A stretch of DNA of 64,000 bases from Nemopilema nomurai. Lineage: Eukaryota > Cnidaria > Scyphozoa > Rhizostomeae > Rhizostomatidae. The notes below the pieces were generated by a model. It worked only from the letters and a program-made list of their open reading frames with translations, had not been told where the DNA came from and ran no database searches. Of the stretch, positions 1 through 12,000 are shown piece by piece (the stretch's first letter is position 1; each line of letters starts with the position of its first letter). The stretch lies in contig ML133426.1 of assembly GCA_003864495.1 (NCBI GenBank), positions 2,356,001 to 2,420,000 on the forward strand, given 5' to 3'. The position numbers and the translations under genes were made by a program.

Positions 1-180
1 CCGATTCATTCGCTAGCCTTTACAGTCTGGAGTGCTGGGGCGGTAAGACAAGCTTATTTTTATCAAAGTGAATCTGTTTTGTACTGTGGTACATTGGCAC
101 CTGGATAAAGACTCCACCGTTAAGAACAAACGCTACGTTCATAGTAAATTTAATGGGTTTAGTCAGGTTCATCAAAATGC

Positions 181-243
181 TCTTTGGCCTACCCGATCCC
201 CTCTTTGACCTACCCGATCCCCTCTTTGACCTACCCGATTCCC
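181..243 (+). repeat. 21-bp tandem repeat, three copies
   Basis: A 21-bp unit (CTTTGACCTACCCGATCCCC plus one T) is repeated three times in the intron just upstream of the first visible pyruvate carboxylase exon. Since 21 is a multiple of three it reads as a short repeated peptide, but it lies before the splice acceptor at 278-279 and is intronic. Confidence 0.85.
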
Positions 244-279
244 AGTTTATTAGCTCATTTCTTCAACTCCTCCTTCCAG

Positions 280-3200
280 GTGCCACATTCGACGTGGCGC
301 TGCGGTTCCTGAAGGAGTGTCCGTGGGACCGTTTGGCGCGGCTTCGGGATCTGATTCCGAACATCCCCTTCCAAATGCTTTTGAGAGGGGCTAACGCGGT
401 TGGCTACACGAGCTACCCGGACAACGTGGTCTTCGAGTTCTGCAAATTGGCTCATAAATACGGAATGGATATTTTTAGAGTTTTTGATGCACTGAATTAC
501 TTACCGAATCTTCAGGTAAATAGTTTGGATTTTTCTTGTTCTGTTTTTCAATAAGTGAACCATTTTTCATCACTGCATGAATCAGAGAATTCGTGCCTGT
601 CTTAAAAAGACTGACGCGCTTTTGTGCTTTCATATGCGGATCTCACTGCTCAACAGAAGCCGCTGAATCCTGTCTTGTGCTGTGTTTCCTGTCTTGTGCT
701 GTGTTTCCTGTCTTGTGCTGTGTTTCCTATCTTGTGCTGTGTTTCCTGTCTTGTGCTGTGTTTCCTATCTTGTGCTGTGTTTCCTGTCTTGTGCTGTGTT
801 TCCTGTCTTGTGCTGTGTTTCCTGTCTTGTGCTGTGTTTCCTGTCTTGTGCTGTGTTTCCTATCTTGTGCTGTGTTTCCTGTCTTGTGCTGTGTTTCCTG
901 TCTTGTGCTGTGTTTCCTGTCTTGTGCTGTGTTTCCTATCTTGTGCTGTGTTTCCTGTCTTGTGCTGTGTTTCCTGTCTTGTGCTGTGTTTCCTATCTTG
1001 TGCTGTGTTTCCTGTCTTGTGCTGTGTTTCCTGTCTTGTGCTGTGTTTCCTATCTTGTGCTGTGTTTCCTGTCTTGTGCTGTGTTTCCTGTCTTGTGCTG
1101 TGTTTCCTGTCTTGTGCTGTGTTTCCTGTCTTGTGCTGTGTTTCCTGTCTTGTGCTGTGTTTCCTGTCTTGTGCTGTGTTTCCTGTCTTGTGCTGTGTTT
1201 CCTGTCTTGTGCTGTGTTTCCTGTCTTGTGCTGTGTTTCCTGTCTTGTGCTGTGTTTCCTGTCTTGTGCTGTGTTTCCTGTCTTGTGCTGTGTTTCCTGT
1301 CTTGTGCTGTGTTTCCTGTCTTGTGCTGTGTTTCCTGTCTTGTGCTGTGTTTCCTGTCTTCAGCAGGCCACTCGTCAGCGCGCAATAGTTATCATTACAA
1401 ATGCAATCAAATCTGCTAGAATCTATCACAAACCTAATCTTACTTATTACTCATGCCGGTCAACATGTTTCCAGGTCGGAATCGATGCTGCAGGCGAGGC
1501 TGGTGCTGTAGTCGAGGCCGCAATCTCGTACACAGGTGACGTATCTGATCCAAGTAAAACGAAATACAACATCGATTATTACATGGACCTTGCGAAGGAG
1601 CTCACTAAGGCTGGTGCACACGTGCTCTGTATAAAGGTTAGTTGAATGCAGTATTGTAGTGTAAGGTTGGATATCTTATAGGCCTCGTTAAAAGCCACTT
1701 ATGTGTTCTGATTTTTGCCCTGAGGTTCATCGTTACACAGACCTACTGAAGGGAATTTTTGTTATTAAACTTAATAGTCAAGGATCTCAGCCAAATCGTT
1801 TTAGACTCTCCTTGGCGTCAGTTTGGGTATCCTGTGACAGATGACAACCGTAAGATGGCGTTTTTAGTACCGGGTTGACTCGTATGAAATAATTTCCGAT
1901 TGTTTAACCCAACGCTCGAGTTACTTAGCAGCTCTGCTCCTGTTCTGCCCCTGTTCTGCTCCTGTTCTGCTCCAGGGCACTGATTGGTACTGATGTGATT
2001 CTTCCTTTGTAGGACATGGCGGGTGTTTTGAAGCCTCAAGCAGCCCAGATTCTCATTGGTTCCTTGCGGGCCCAGTACCCGAAGATGCCAATCCATGTGC
2101 ACACTCACGACACAGCCGGGGCTGGCGTGGCATCAATGCTTGCAGCTGCGGAGGCAGGTGCCGATGTCGTTGATGTTGCCATCGATTCAATGTCTGGCAT
2201 GACCTCACAACCAAGTATGGGCGCTGTTATTGCCGCCCTCCAAAACACAGATCTCGACACAGGTATCCTATCTCACCTTCGGGCTGCATTTTTCAACCCA
2301 TGCGCTTGCACCTGTCCTGTTTAAAACTCCAAACGACGCTTAGCCATTTACGCGAGAAATTAGAGTGCGACTTGACACAAGCACAGAATGGTTTTACCTG
2401 TGTCAAAGAGGATCCCTTTGAAGAAGGCAAGCCGACGTCGACAATACCTTAGCATTGCGAGACGTAACAGTGTGAGTAAGTGCTTCCGGTATTTTGCAGG
2501 AATTCCGATGGAGAAGGTGTTCGACTACAGCGCCTACTGGGAGCAGACTCGCCTCCTGTACGCCCCCTTCGAGTGCACGACGACAATGAAGACCGGAAAT
2601 GCCGACGTGTACACCAACGAGATCCCAGGAGGCCAATACACCAATCTGCAGTTCCAGGCGTTCAGCTTGGGGCTGAGCGACCAATTCCCGGAAGTGAAGC
2701 GGAAATACGTCATCGCGAATAAACTACTTGGAGATTTGGTTAAGGTTAGACCAGCGTAAAGAAATATGGGCGCTCCATTTTAACAAAAAATGCGCTACAA
2801 TACTTTAAGAACTTAAGTAAGCTTGGTAGAGAATCGAATAAAATGTGCTGTGTTGCAAAGACAATCCATTTCTAAAGGACAATTTTCTTTAGTCATGCGG
2901 CATTATGGGATTGCCCACCACTGGACTGATTGATGCCTATCCTCTATTGATGTTTGTCCTCTATTAATGTTTGTCCTCTATTAATGTTTGTCCTATATTA
3001 ATGTTTGTCCTTTTTAGGTTACACCAACGTCAAAGGTGGTTGGGGATTTGGCTCAGTTCATGGTGCAGAACAAACTGGAAGAGCGGGATGTTTTGCAGCG
3101 AGCCGACGAACTGAACGTCCCTTCATCGGTCATCGAGTTTCTTCAAGGCCATCTGGGTCAGCCTTACGGTGGATTCCCTGAGCCGCTGAGAACCAAAGTA

Positions 3201-5318
3201 ATTTCTTCGGAGTCATCACAAACCCCATTCGCTTAGGCCGTTGGCCGCACCTAACTTCTCTGACAATTTTGACTTTCTTCTTTTAAGAAGTTTTTTATTA
3301 TTTGTGAAATAGTGGGATATAGCAGGAATACCGGCCATAGCATGTTTCTCTCTTGCTAGAATTTGACGTGCAGATATTCAAACTTTGCTCATTTGGATCT
3401 TGCTGGGAAACGCCTTCAGCTGAAATTTGACGCTGGCTGTAGCAAGTCTAAGACAAGTACTGTTTTCCTTGCAGCTCTTGAAAGGAAAGCCGACAGTGGA
3501 TGGTAGACCTGGGGAGAGCCTTCCATCTCTTGACTTCGAGAAGTTAGAAGCAGACCTGAAACAGGATTATGGTAGGCCTTTGTTTTTCTCTGTTTTGCAC
3601 GCCGTCGACTCTCGCTCGAGTTAATTCAGCCTTGCACGCTTGTCATACTTGCTTTTGACTCCACTTCGGGATTGAACTAAATAGGTCTTTGAGTTGTCAT
3701 GCTGAATATGCCGTTCTTGCAAACAGGTGCTTCTGCCATCAGCAAAAAGGATGTGATAAGTGCTGCCCTGTACCCCGACGTCTTCAAGGATTACATCCTG
3801 TTCAAAGAGGAATTTGGTCCAGTACAAGGCTTGCCAACGCGCCTGTTTTTCGTTGGCCCAGATGTAGGCGAGGAGTTCGAGGTGCAAATCGAAACGGGCA
3901 AAACTTTGAACTTGAAGATCTTGGCAATTGGAGAAGCAAACAAACAAGGCAAACGGGAACTGTTCTGCGAAGTGAATGGGCAACTTCGGCCCTTCCTGGT
4001 CGAGGATAAAAAGGAAACTAAAGTAAGCTCACCCATTTCACATTCGCTTTTTCATCATTTTCTGCACTGTCATTGCAGCATAACTTCTGGGCACAATTAA
4101 GTTGGACGTTTTCATTCTTAAACATGCATTTGTAATAGCCCTGCTACGACGTGAAATCCTACCTGTCCACATATTGCGGACTAGTGCTTTCGGCCGCCGT
4201 TATCTGGGTGTACCCATTGCAAACCCCATTTGCACATGGATGCGGAATGAGTTGTTCTAGTTTGCAAGGCTATGGATAATGCTTGGTCTGAAGAATCTAG
4301 GCTGTATTTCTTATTGTTTTAATGCAGAGATGCATGGGTATTCGAATTATTCCAATGGCAGTATTGCCAGGCCATCATTACCGTTCTAGTCCGCTGTACA
4401 GTTAAAGTGGATGAAAATCATCAGGCCAAATCGGTCGACCTTCAAATGTGGTAAATGCACCCGAAGTACTTCTAGTATCAAAGACGACCAGGCCCGGAGC
4501 ATCGATGTCCTAATGCGCATTTCTCTTTGTAAACCTTTTTGAAGACACTTTATTCCACCAAAGAACGTTTTTCCAACACATTTTGAATTTTTCAAAAACA
4601 AATGTATGGGATGCGTCTGTTATCTGGAATATACCGATTAATTCCAAGTGACTCAATCGACTGATTGATTTGATGGGCCTATAGAATTGCCACGTTTTGT
4701 ATTCTCCAAGGTTGAATGTTGATCGGAGAATGAGTGTTAGTAGACAATGTTGTTAAATGTTCGAAAACTAACTTTTGGGAAAGAAAGCAGATTTGGTTTT
4801 CAGCAAATATGTATTATTGATAAACTCGTTGCTCGTTAGGAATATCATTCAGTTGTCTAAGTCTCGTACATCTCGTTTTAGTTAGGAGGTCTGTGTGGCT
4901 AGTCAAGACTTGTACAAAACAAAGCCAAGTTTTGAATTATGTTATTGTCCTGTAGTGGTCCAGTTACGCAAGTATTGTAGATAAATCTTGTTAAATATAG
5001 GTAATTTTGGTATTTCATGATTGAAGAAATTTACATATCTTTTGTATTGACTCTTTTCAGAAAGCTGTGATAAACCCGAAGGCAGTGAAAGGCGTCAAAG
5101 GATCGGTCGGTGCACCAATGCCCGGAAAAGTCGTCGCCGTCCGCGTCAAGGAAAATGAACTGGTTCCCAAAGGAGCTCCGCTGGTTGTGCTCAGCGCGAT
5201 GAAAATGGAAACGAATGTGACGTCACCCATCGAAGGCATAGTGACGTCAATCTCCGTCGTTCCAGGTGCACATGTGGAGGGAAACGACCTGCTAGTTACC
5301 GTTGAGCCAAAAGAATGA
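280..5318 (+). CDS. PC: Pyruvate carboxylase, C-terminal half (8 exons; 5' part lies upstream of the window)
   Basis: Biotin-dependent mitochondrial enzyme converting pyruvate and bicarbonate to oxaloacetate. Exons read: 280-515, 1475-1636, 2013-2262, 2500-2744, 3018-3197, 3475-3571, 3727-4022, 5061-5318. All junctions are GT-AG with compatible phases, giving 573 residues before the TGA at 5316-5318. The first exon starts mid-codon in [12 protein letters not shown] of the carboxyltransferase domain. The CIKDM motif, whose lysine is the carbamylated metal-site residue, spans the exon 2/3 junction (Lys codon 1634-1636). The HTHD metal-ligand motif is at 2100-2111. The PYC_OADA region follows, then the biotinyl domain with AMKM, biotin-acceptor Lys codon 5202-5204. 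The family is about 1,180 residues, so the biotin carboxylase half (about 610 residues) lies to the left. No frameshift or lost catalytic residue was seen. Confidence 0.97.
669..1360 (+). repeat. 19-bp minisatellite, 36 copies plus a partial unit
   Basis: The unit CCTGTCTTGTGCTGTGTTT is repeated in perfect register 36 times, with an 8-bp partial unit at the end. The only variation seen is G to A at the fourth base in units 4, 6, 11, 15, 18 and 21; units 22-36 are uniform. It lies inside the pyruvate carboxylase intron between exons 280-515 and 1475-1636. As 19 is not a multiple of three and the unit lacks stops, several frames stay open on both strands, creating long but meaningless ORFs. Confidence 0.98.
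1934..1973 (+). repeat. 11-bp tandem repeat (CTGCTCCTGTT)
   Basis: Three to four imperfect copies of an 11-bp pyrimidine-rich unit lie about 40 bp upstream of the acceptor at 2011-2012 in the pyruvate carboxylase gene. They may add to the polypyrimidine context of that splice site. Confidence 0.7.
2939..3012 (+). repeat. 17-bp tandem repeat abutting a splice acceptor
   Basis: About four copies of a 17-bp unit (TGTTTGTCCTCTATTAA, with single-base variants) end directly at the acceptor of the pyruvate carboxylase exon that starts at 3018. Each unit has a pyrimidine stretch and a TTAAT-like possible branch point. Confidence 0.85.
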
Positions 5319-5939
5319 ACGCGTTTTGTATGACATTTAGTAAATGATTTCGCTTTGAATTTATCTGCACACAAACACGACTACTACGCGCTTTGAATTT
5401 CGACTTTGCTGTTGGAAATTCTTTACGCTTTCTTGTCGCCTAGCAAGCCTTCCCTTGCCTGCCATTTATCAAGTTCTGGCCTGTAATCAGAATGGCCTAT
5501 TACGTCATGAGTTATCTGCCAATTGTCTGACCGAAAAGCAAGTTCGCTCTTGAAGCTGCAACTGCAAGTTTTTGGTCGACACTCCCGACTATTTGACAAG
5601 ACTTAGAATAATTGGAAATTTCCCACGATCACCGTATAATTGAAATGAAGCAATGAAAATATTGAACCTCACTCGAGGATGTTGTAATTTATTTAGATAA
5701 AATACAATTTCAGTACGTGGGTTGTTTTTCTCTTTATCATTACAGAGCCTGTAGTTTGTGGTAGTCGGGGCTTCAAAGTTCATTACAAGCTTTGTCATGC
5801 AAATGGCTCGCAAGTGACGCGGTCGTCAACACTCGATTCTACGTTGACAAGCCTAGGTGCGTTAGATGCAAAGGTGCTTTCACATGAGTGGTTTTCAAGA
5901 AATTGGGACTTTTGACTTGATGAGGTGCTAGGCAGCGAA

Positions 5940-6050
5940 CTGCCTCCTTTGCATTATGCCTCCTTTGCATTTTGCCTCCTTTGCGTTATGCCTCCTTTGC
6001 ATTTTGCCTCCTTTGCGTTATGCCTCCTTTGCATTTTGCCTCCTTTGCAA
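5940..6050 (+). repeat. 16-bp tandem repeat (TGCCTCCTTTGCATTW)
   Basis: Seven copies of a 16-bp unit alternate mostly between CATT and CGTT variants. It is non-coding and lies downstream of the pyruvate carboxylase gene. Confidence 0.9.
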
Positions 6051-6623
6051 ACTGCATCGTCAAAAGCAATGAAATAGATTGAGGCAAATTTTGATAATGG
6101 ATAATGGAGGCAAATTTTGTTTTAAATGGTGGCAAAAGGAATCTGCGGCAGTTAATGAACCAAGTCAAAATGTCGAGAGGTTTGTTTGAGAGAGAGCCTG
6201 TGCTCATGTGGTTGTATCATGGCGCACATTTTCAAGTATTTCAAATGCTCTGTATTTCTAATGAGCTATATTATCAAAATTTAAAAATTCTAAAAATAGG
6301 TTTCTGGTGACGTCATGACCAATTCCTGCAGTGCTGCGACTGCGCATTCGTTGGCGCACTATGCACCAGTTACTGCACAGCCGGTCACGTGGGGAAACGG
6401 GTTTGAGAATGTAACCATCTCAAGAAGTATTCTAAACCGCAACACGCGGAGGGCTAAAGACAGTCAGAACATCATGTCATCGAGGGTGCAATGGAGAAAG
6501 TTTCAAAGGTCAGTCAATGACAATTCTGACATGAGAATGACAGGATGGAATGCATTGTTCGAAACTGTACTGTTAAAATATGAACACACCTTAGCGAAGT
6601 TGCACTGCCTTGTTTATGAGTGT

Positions 6624-6842
6624 GAAGGCTGAAGTACACGACCATACTTAACTATCAATTTTTAGGCTTCAAACATACGGTTTTTCGGCAATCAGTTTAA
6701 ACTGTTAGTCTTTTTTTTCAAACTTGGACGTGTTCAACATTCCAGTACTGAACATAAAGCACGGTGTACATCAATCAATCAAAACTGACGAAAAAAGACT
6801 GCCAGCTTAAACTTATCAGCTGATCGTGTATTTCAGCCTTTA
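6624..6842. mobile_element. Possible small foldback/MITE-like element
   Basis: The ends form an imperfect inverted repeat: AAGGCTGAAGTACACGA on the left, and TCGTGTATTTCAGCCTT on the right. A second inverted match involves AGTCTTTTTT-containing subterminal sequence. No target-site duplication could be fixed, so the boundaries and the MITE label are tentative. Confidence 0.4.
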
Positions 6843-7874
6843 AACAGTTTCTTGTCCTCATGGTCCTTTTCTGTAATGCGGTTTGCACTAAAAATGAGGT
6901 CGTGTTGATCGAATCAGTACTGACCGATTAGAACAGAGCAAATGAGCCAAAAGGACGGCAAGGCGATTTTTCCAACTGTAGGCTGGTTTAAGGTAGGGAC
7001 CAAGGGGGGATGCGAAGCTATGGGCTGAACGAGGCTAAAGGCCCCCAGGTCTCATCTATTTATCAGCATAGGGAAGTTCACTTGGCTGGGGGAGTGTGGG
7101 GGTTTGTGGTACCCGGCTTCAGCCTAGCGACCTTCACAGAGTTTGAATCATTCAATTTATTTATTGATTACAGTTAATCTTTAAATTCAAGCTTTAAACC
7201 AACATTGGCTCAATTAACAAAATCAATATATAAGAGATATAAAAGAAATGAGTCAGAAAAATGCCAATACCAGTTAGGTTGTTATGACAGTATTAAAATG
7301 TCCACAGATTTAAAGAAATCTTTAAAAGCGAAACTGTTTTGACAATTCTTCTTAGTTTGATTTTGACAGTTTCGTTTTTGAAAATTTTTCAACTTCACAT
7401 TAAAGTTTAGTAATTATCAGAAACTAAATTATTTTCGTACTTTCTTTGTAAGCCTTGCTCGTGTCATTACGCGATGATTCTTCTTTATTTAAAAATAGAT
7501 CCAGAAAAATGTAAACACCATCAAGGTGATGATGATGAAAATTAATAGCTGCAGACACCCGCCGCCGGTGTGCTCCCGAGGTGGACCGGCACAAACACGT
7601 TATTACAGCCCACATCACTACAATTGTGTCGTGAAAAAGGGGCCTGAAAACCATTGCACAAATTTATACTCAGTTTAGTTCATTTCATTTCTTCTAAAAA
7701 ATTCAAAACATACAAAATCGCAAAGGTTCTATTAGTAAACAACATTTAAGTAGAACAGGTTATAAATACAAAAATACTGGAAACATTAAAATAATACCTA
7801 AGATTTGTAAGAAGAGGAATTCTTAAAGAAGAAGCCCTCTAAATGAAACTAACCGAGGAGATAGTATCTCCAGC

Positions 7875-8805
7875 GAGGGGCAACTCACTCTTGCAAAAAG
7901 CGTACGAGATTTTTTGGGAGGGATTTGCCCCTCGAATATACCTTGCGACAGGGATGAGAAATATCTTGATATACCTGAGGGGCAACTCACTCTTGCAAAA
8001 AGCGTACGAGATTTTTTGGGAGGGATTTGCCCCTTGGATATACCTTGCGACAGGGATGAGAAATATCTTGATATACCCGAGGGGCAACTCACTCTTGCAA
8101 AAAGTGTACGAGATTTTTTGGGAGGGATTTGCCCCTCGGATATACCTTGCGACAGGTATGAGAAATATCTTGATATACCCGAGGGGCAACTCACTCTTGC
8201 AAATAGCGTACGATATTTTTTTGGAGCGATTTGCCCCTCGGATATACCTTGCGACAGGTATGAGAAATATCTTGATATACCCGAGGGGCAACTCACTCTT
8301 GCAAATAGCGTAGGAGATTTTTTTGGAGCGAATTTGCCCCTCGGATATACCTTGCGACAAGGATGAGAACTATCTTGTTATACCCGAGGGGCAACTCACT
8401 CTTGCAAATAGCGAACGAGATTTTCTCGAAAACAATAGGATTTTCACAAAAGGTTAACGAGATTTTTTGCAGTAATTTGCCCCTCGGATATACCTTGCGA
8501 CAAGGATGAGAACTATCTTGTTATACCCGAGGGGCAACTCACTCTTGCAAATAGCGAACGAGATTTTCTCGAAAACAATAGGATTTTCACAAAAGGTTAA
8601 CGAGATTTTTTGCAGTAATTTGCCCCTCGGATATACCTTGCGACAAGGATGAGAACTATCTTGTTATACCCGAGGGGCAACTCACTCTTGCAAATAGCGT
8701 ACGAGATTTCCACGAAAGCAATAGGATTTCCAAGGATTTTTCGATAAAACAATATGATTTTTACCGAAGGTATACGGGATTTTTTGGAGTGATTTGCCCC
8801 TCGAT
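7875..8805 (+). repeat. 102-bp satellite with 143-bp higher variants; palindromic unit boundaries
   Basis: Units begin with GAGGGGCAACTCACTCTTGC at 7875, 7977, 8079, 8181, 8283, 8386, 8529 and 8672. Spacings are 102, 102, 102, 102, 103, 143 and 143 bp. The longer units carry an extra 41-bp segment containing CGAAAACAATAGG. The junction between units is an inverted repeat: TTGCCCCTCGG...TATACC pairs with the following TATACCCGAGGGGCAA, so each unit could form a hairpin. As 102 is a multiple of three, open frames of about 150-173 codons run on both strands; these are by-products of the repeat. Confidence 0.95.
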
Positions 8806-9099
8806 CTCCTGCATCTTTTTGAAGTTTTCTTTCTTGCTAAAGAAAAAGATGTTGAGGACATGTCTGCTTCAGTTACCGCCCCTCTGACTTGGTTGTGATT
8901 GACCTGTTGAAAGGGATTAGAAGACAATCAAGTCGGCCATTACAAAGTCCACGACCTCGTGTACAAAGCAGAAGCTGCGCCTCCAATTGTCTTCTAGGCC
9001 GCATGTCAACAAACCAGTCGATTGACCAGCAACTGGAAACCATCTGACCTAGGTTCCCTTTTCAGCCCAGGCGTTTACTGCACTGCTCTTCAGACTACA

Positions 9100-12000
9100 A
9101 TGGCTGCATCCGTTCTGAAAATTTCTTTGGCCTTCGCTTTCTTTATCAGCACTACACAAGCCATGGCGGTGAAATATAAAGACTGCGGTGAGTAAAATCT
9201 TTAGCATTAAAAACCTAACTAAACCACCCAGTCTGCTTTTTGATTTCGCAACCATGGAAGCGCAGGTAGGCGTAGCCGATTTTAAAAAATTTCACTGCAA
9301 ATTCCTTTAGGAATTTCCCCCATAGTACATTCAAGAAAGGAACGCGTATGTGCGTCGCAATTTTTTTCAATTTCTTTAAACAAAGAAGGGCCTAGTGTTT
9401 AAGTATTGTCCAATAAGACCTTTGTTAATACGGAAGCGCCTAAAAGCAATTCTTGCAGTTTTTACCTGTGAAAGATAGACCTTTATCAGAAACAAACAAT
9501 CACTTTTTGAAGGGGTTGTTTCATTCTTAAGCATTTAACTTTCTCTACGAGTACACCTATTACAAAATTAGTCCATAGTCTGCTTTCATCACTTGATGTA
9601 AGCCATCAATTGAACAGAAGACTGTCAATTCTTTGCTACAAATATTTGTCATACAATTAGGAAGAGTAAACTTTTCCTTGTCATCAGAGAGTAAACTCTT
9701 TACCAAATGTTCTGGACAACATTATGCTACTAAAATAGTCCTAGAACATAAACCAATCTTCATAGAATGTTAACTAATTTGACAAGTTGCAAGAAGGAAT
9801 AAATGAAAACTTTAATCTGGCATGGGCCAACTTAAGGTATGGAAATGTGTGACATGTTGTTATGCACTTTTGCAAACACTTAGTAGTTTCAAGGACAAAT
9901 AACAGGCGAATTTGTCAACCTTTTTGCTTACCAGCTTTACAACCACCATTAACCACCACCATTGTGCCATCTATTGCAGGCTCCAAAAGCAAAATATCCA
10001 AAGTTGATGTCAGCCCCTGTAATTCTCAGCCCTGTGTTCTGATAAAAGGTCAAAATGAATCAATAGATGTCTACTTTACCCCAGGTTTGTATCAAATGTT
10101 TACTTCAATTTAATGAAGAATGACAAGCATAGTTTGTTCTTACAAACAAAATTTCTTCCACCTAAGAGAAAATATGCATAATCATAGCTGTTTTAACAAC
10201 TAAAAAATAGTGGAATGAAATAAAATTTCCTAACATGAAAAATTTGTTACAGTTTCTTGCCACTTCCTAACTCCAGTAAACTAAGAACAGACATGTGTAG
10301 CCACTCTTCAGATTTTCCTTCAATTTTTAGTCATTATTCTTGTGTGCCAATTTTGCATCTTCTACTGTTTTCCCTGTCAGCTTTGAATTGGACTTAGAAC
10401 CCAAACATGAACCCTACACTCAATTTGACCAAAGGGGTACTTACCAGTTTATGTGGAAAAGTGCCACAAAGAGTAAGATGAACTCAAAAATTGGCACATA
10501 GAAACTCGCCAAACCCTGTACATGTTTCCAGGTATACAGAAAACTGCCAACTAAGCAACTGAGGTGGCCTGAAATACTTTTTCTCTTCATAGATACTGAT
10601 GTGAATGCTGTTTCTGTGCACCTCCAAGGCATCATTGGAGGAATGCCCCTGCCCTTTCCAGTCCCACACAAAGATGCATGCAGCTGGGCGGGAAGTGGCT
10701 TGAAATGCCCCCTCAAGAAAGGCAAAGAGCAGCATTACACAATGCACTTGCCGGTCAGGCAGTCGTATCCATCGGTAACTTCGTTTTCTTTATCGAACGC
10801 AGGGTGTCATTTGAGGCTAAAAGTGAGGGGGGGGTGGTAGATAAAAGAAATTTTGATTACAGTTTGCGTTAGTCGCTACAACTTGTATAAGCGTAGGGGG
10901 AACACCCGCTATCGGAGGCCCTGTAATGAAAGGGGGAATAATGTGTTACATGAAGTTCTGACAGAAATTCTTCGTCTAATTCATCAAGAATATTCAAGAA
11001 AACCATAGAGAGAACCGTCGAAATAACAGGTGGTCATTTTGAAGAATGCAGCAATTTCAAGTCTTTGAAGGCACTGTGTTGCGTACCCTGCTCAGCTATC
11101 CTAACGCAACTTTGCAATGGAAGAAAGTCAGTAGAACGTTTGATCTCCACTAGTGAAGCAGTAAGAGTGTCCATAATTTTGAGACACAATCTTCTGGCTC
11201 AACGTAATACGAAAAGTGCCTTCGTTTACATCTCCGTTATGCAACTCGTACTCGGCACGTACTGGCTCATAAAGGTTCATTCCATTTTCAACAACATTAA
11301 CGGCTAATGGATCACCTAAGTCAACGATTGTAGGGCTGCGATGGGCGTGCTTACCAGAATCTCTTCGATAGACTTTGCAATATGAAATTCCTCGTTCAAG
11401 CGGGTTTCCATCCACCGCCCCATCAACTTGAGCTGTAATGGGCTGTCGCTAAACACTTTCATCTCTTTGTGCACGCGGACTTTCATCTGGTCGTACGATC
11501 GTTCGGTCGGGTTATCCCCTTTCATCTTTTGTTCGCCTGTGGTTGCCAAGCTACTTACCATGCTTGACAGCTCTCGCTGCCTGGTCGGTCGCCCTGGAAA
11601 CTAGGGCAAAAGGCGGTCAAATTTGATTGGCAGACACCGCGGAGCATTGAGAAAAATTGGGGGTCTAAAAAAGTGGGTGGGCTAAAACCATTGAAAAGAG
11701 GCTTTATTGGTAGTTTATTACTTAATATTTGGCATTTTTTGCAAAAACTGGTTCCTGATTGGGATTGCGAATTGCTTAAGCCTGGTTCCCACTTGTCGTA
11801 ATTTGCGTAAGAATCGAGGAAGTCGACGACTATCTTGCTTCTTCGACGAATCATGAATATTTTTCGTCATGGGCTCCTGCAAAAAACGGCATGATTGGGG
11901 AGACCAGAACAGAAAAGGGGGGGGGGGGTTTCAAATAATTGAGCAGAACAGAACAGAAAAGGGGGTGTCAAATTATTTAGCAGAACAGAACAGAAAAGGG

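Larger units (their letters stand above)
5319..9099. other. Intergenic region between pyruvate carboxylase and NPC2
   Basis: No gene could be supported here. Open frames such as 6315-6632 (+, 105 codons) lack recognisable domains and convincing splice context. The stretch holds the 16-bp repeat at 5940-6050, a possible foldback element at 6624-6842 and the satellite at 7875-8805. The last 300 bp should contain the NPC2 promoter, but no clear TATA box was picked out. Confidence 0.6.

Noticed and set aside
669..1360. CRISPR-like array
   Set aside because: Units are directly abutting 19-mers with no unique spacers, and the surrounding genes are animal genes.
593..1645. Long plus-strand frame of 350 codons, and minus-strand frames at 860-1429
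   Set aside because: They are produced by the 19-bp minisatellite, which lacks stops in several frames. Only the part from 1475 is a real exon.
7823..8366. Four overlapping frames of 150-173 codons on both strands
   Set aside because: They follow from the 102-bp satellite period being a multiple of three; there is no start context, no domain and no conservation signal.
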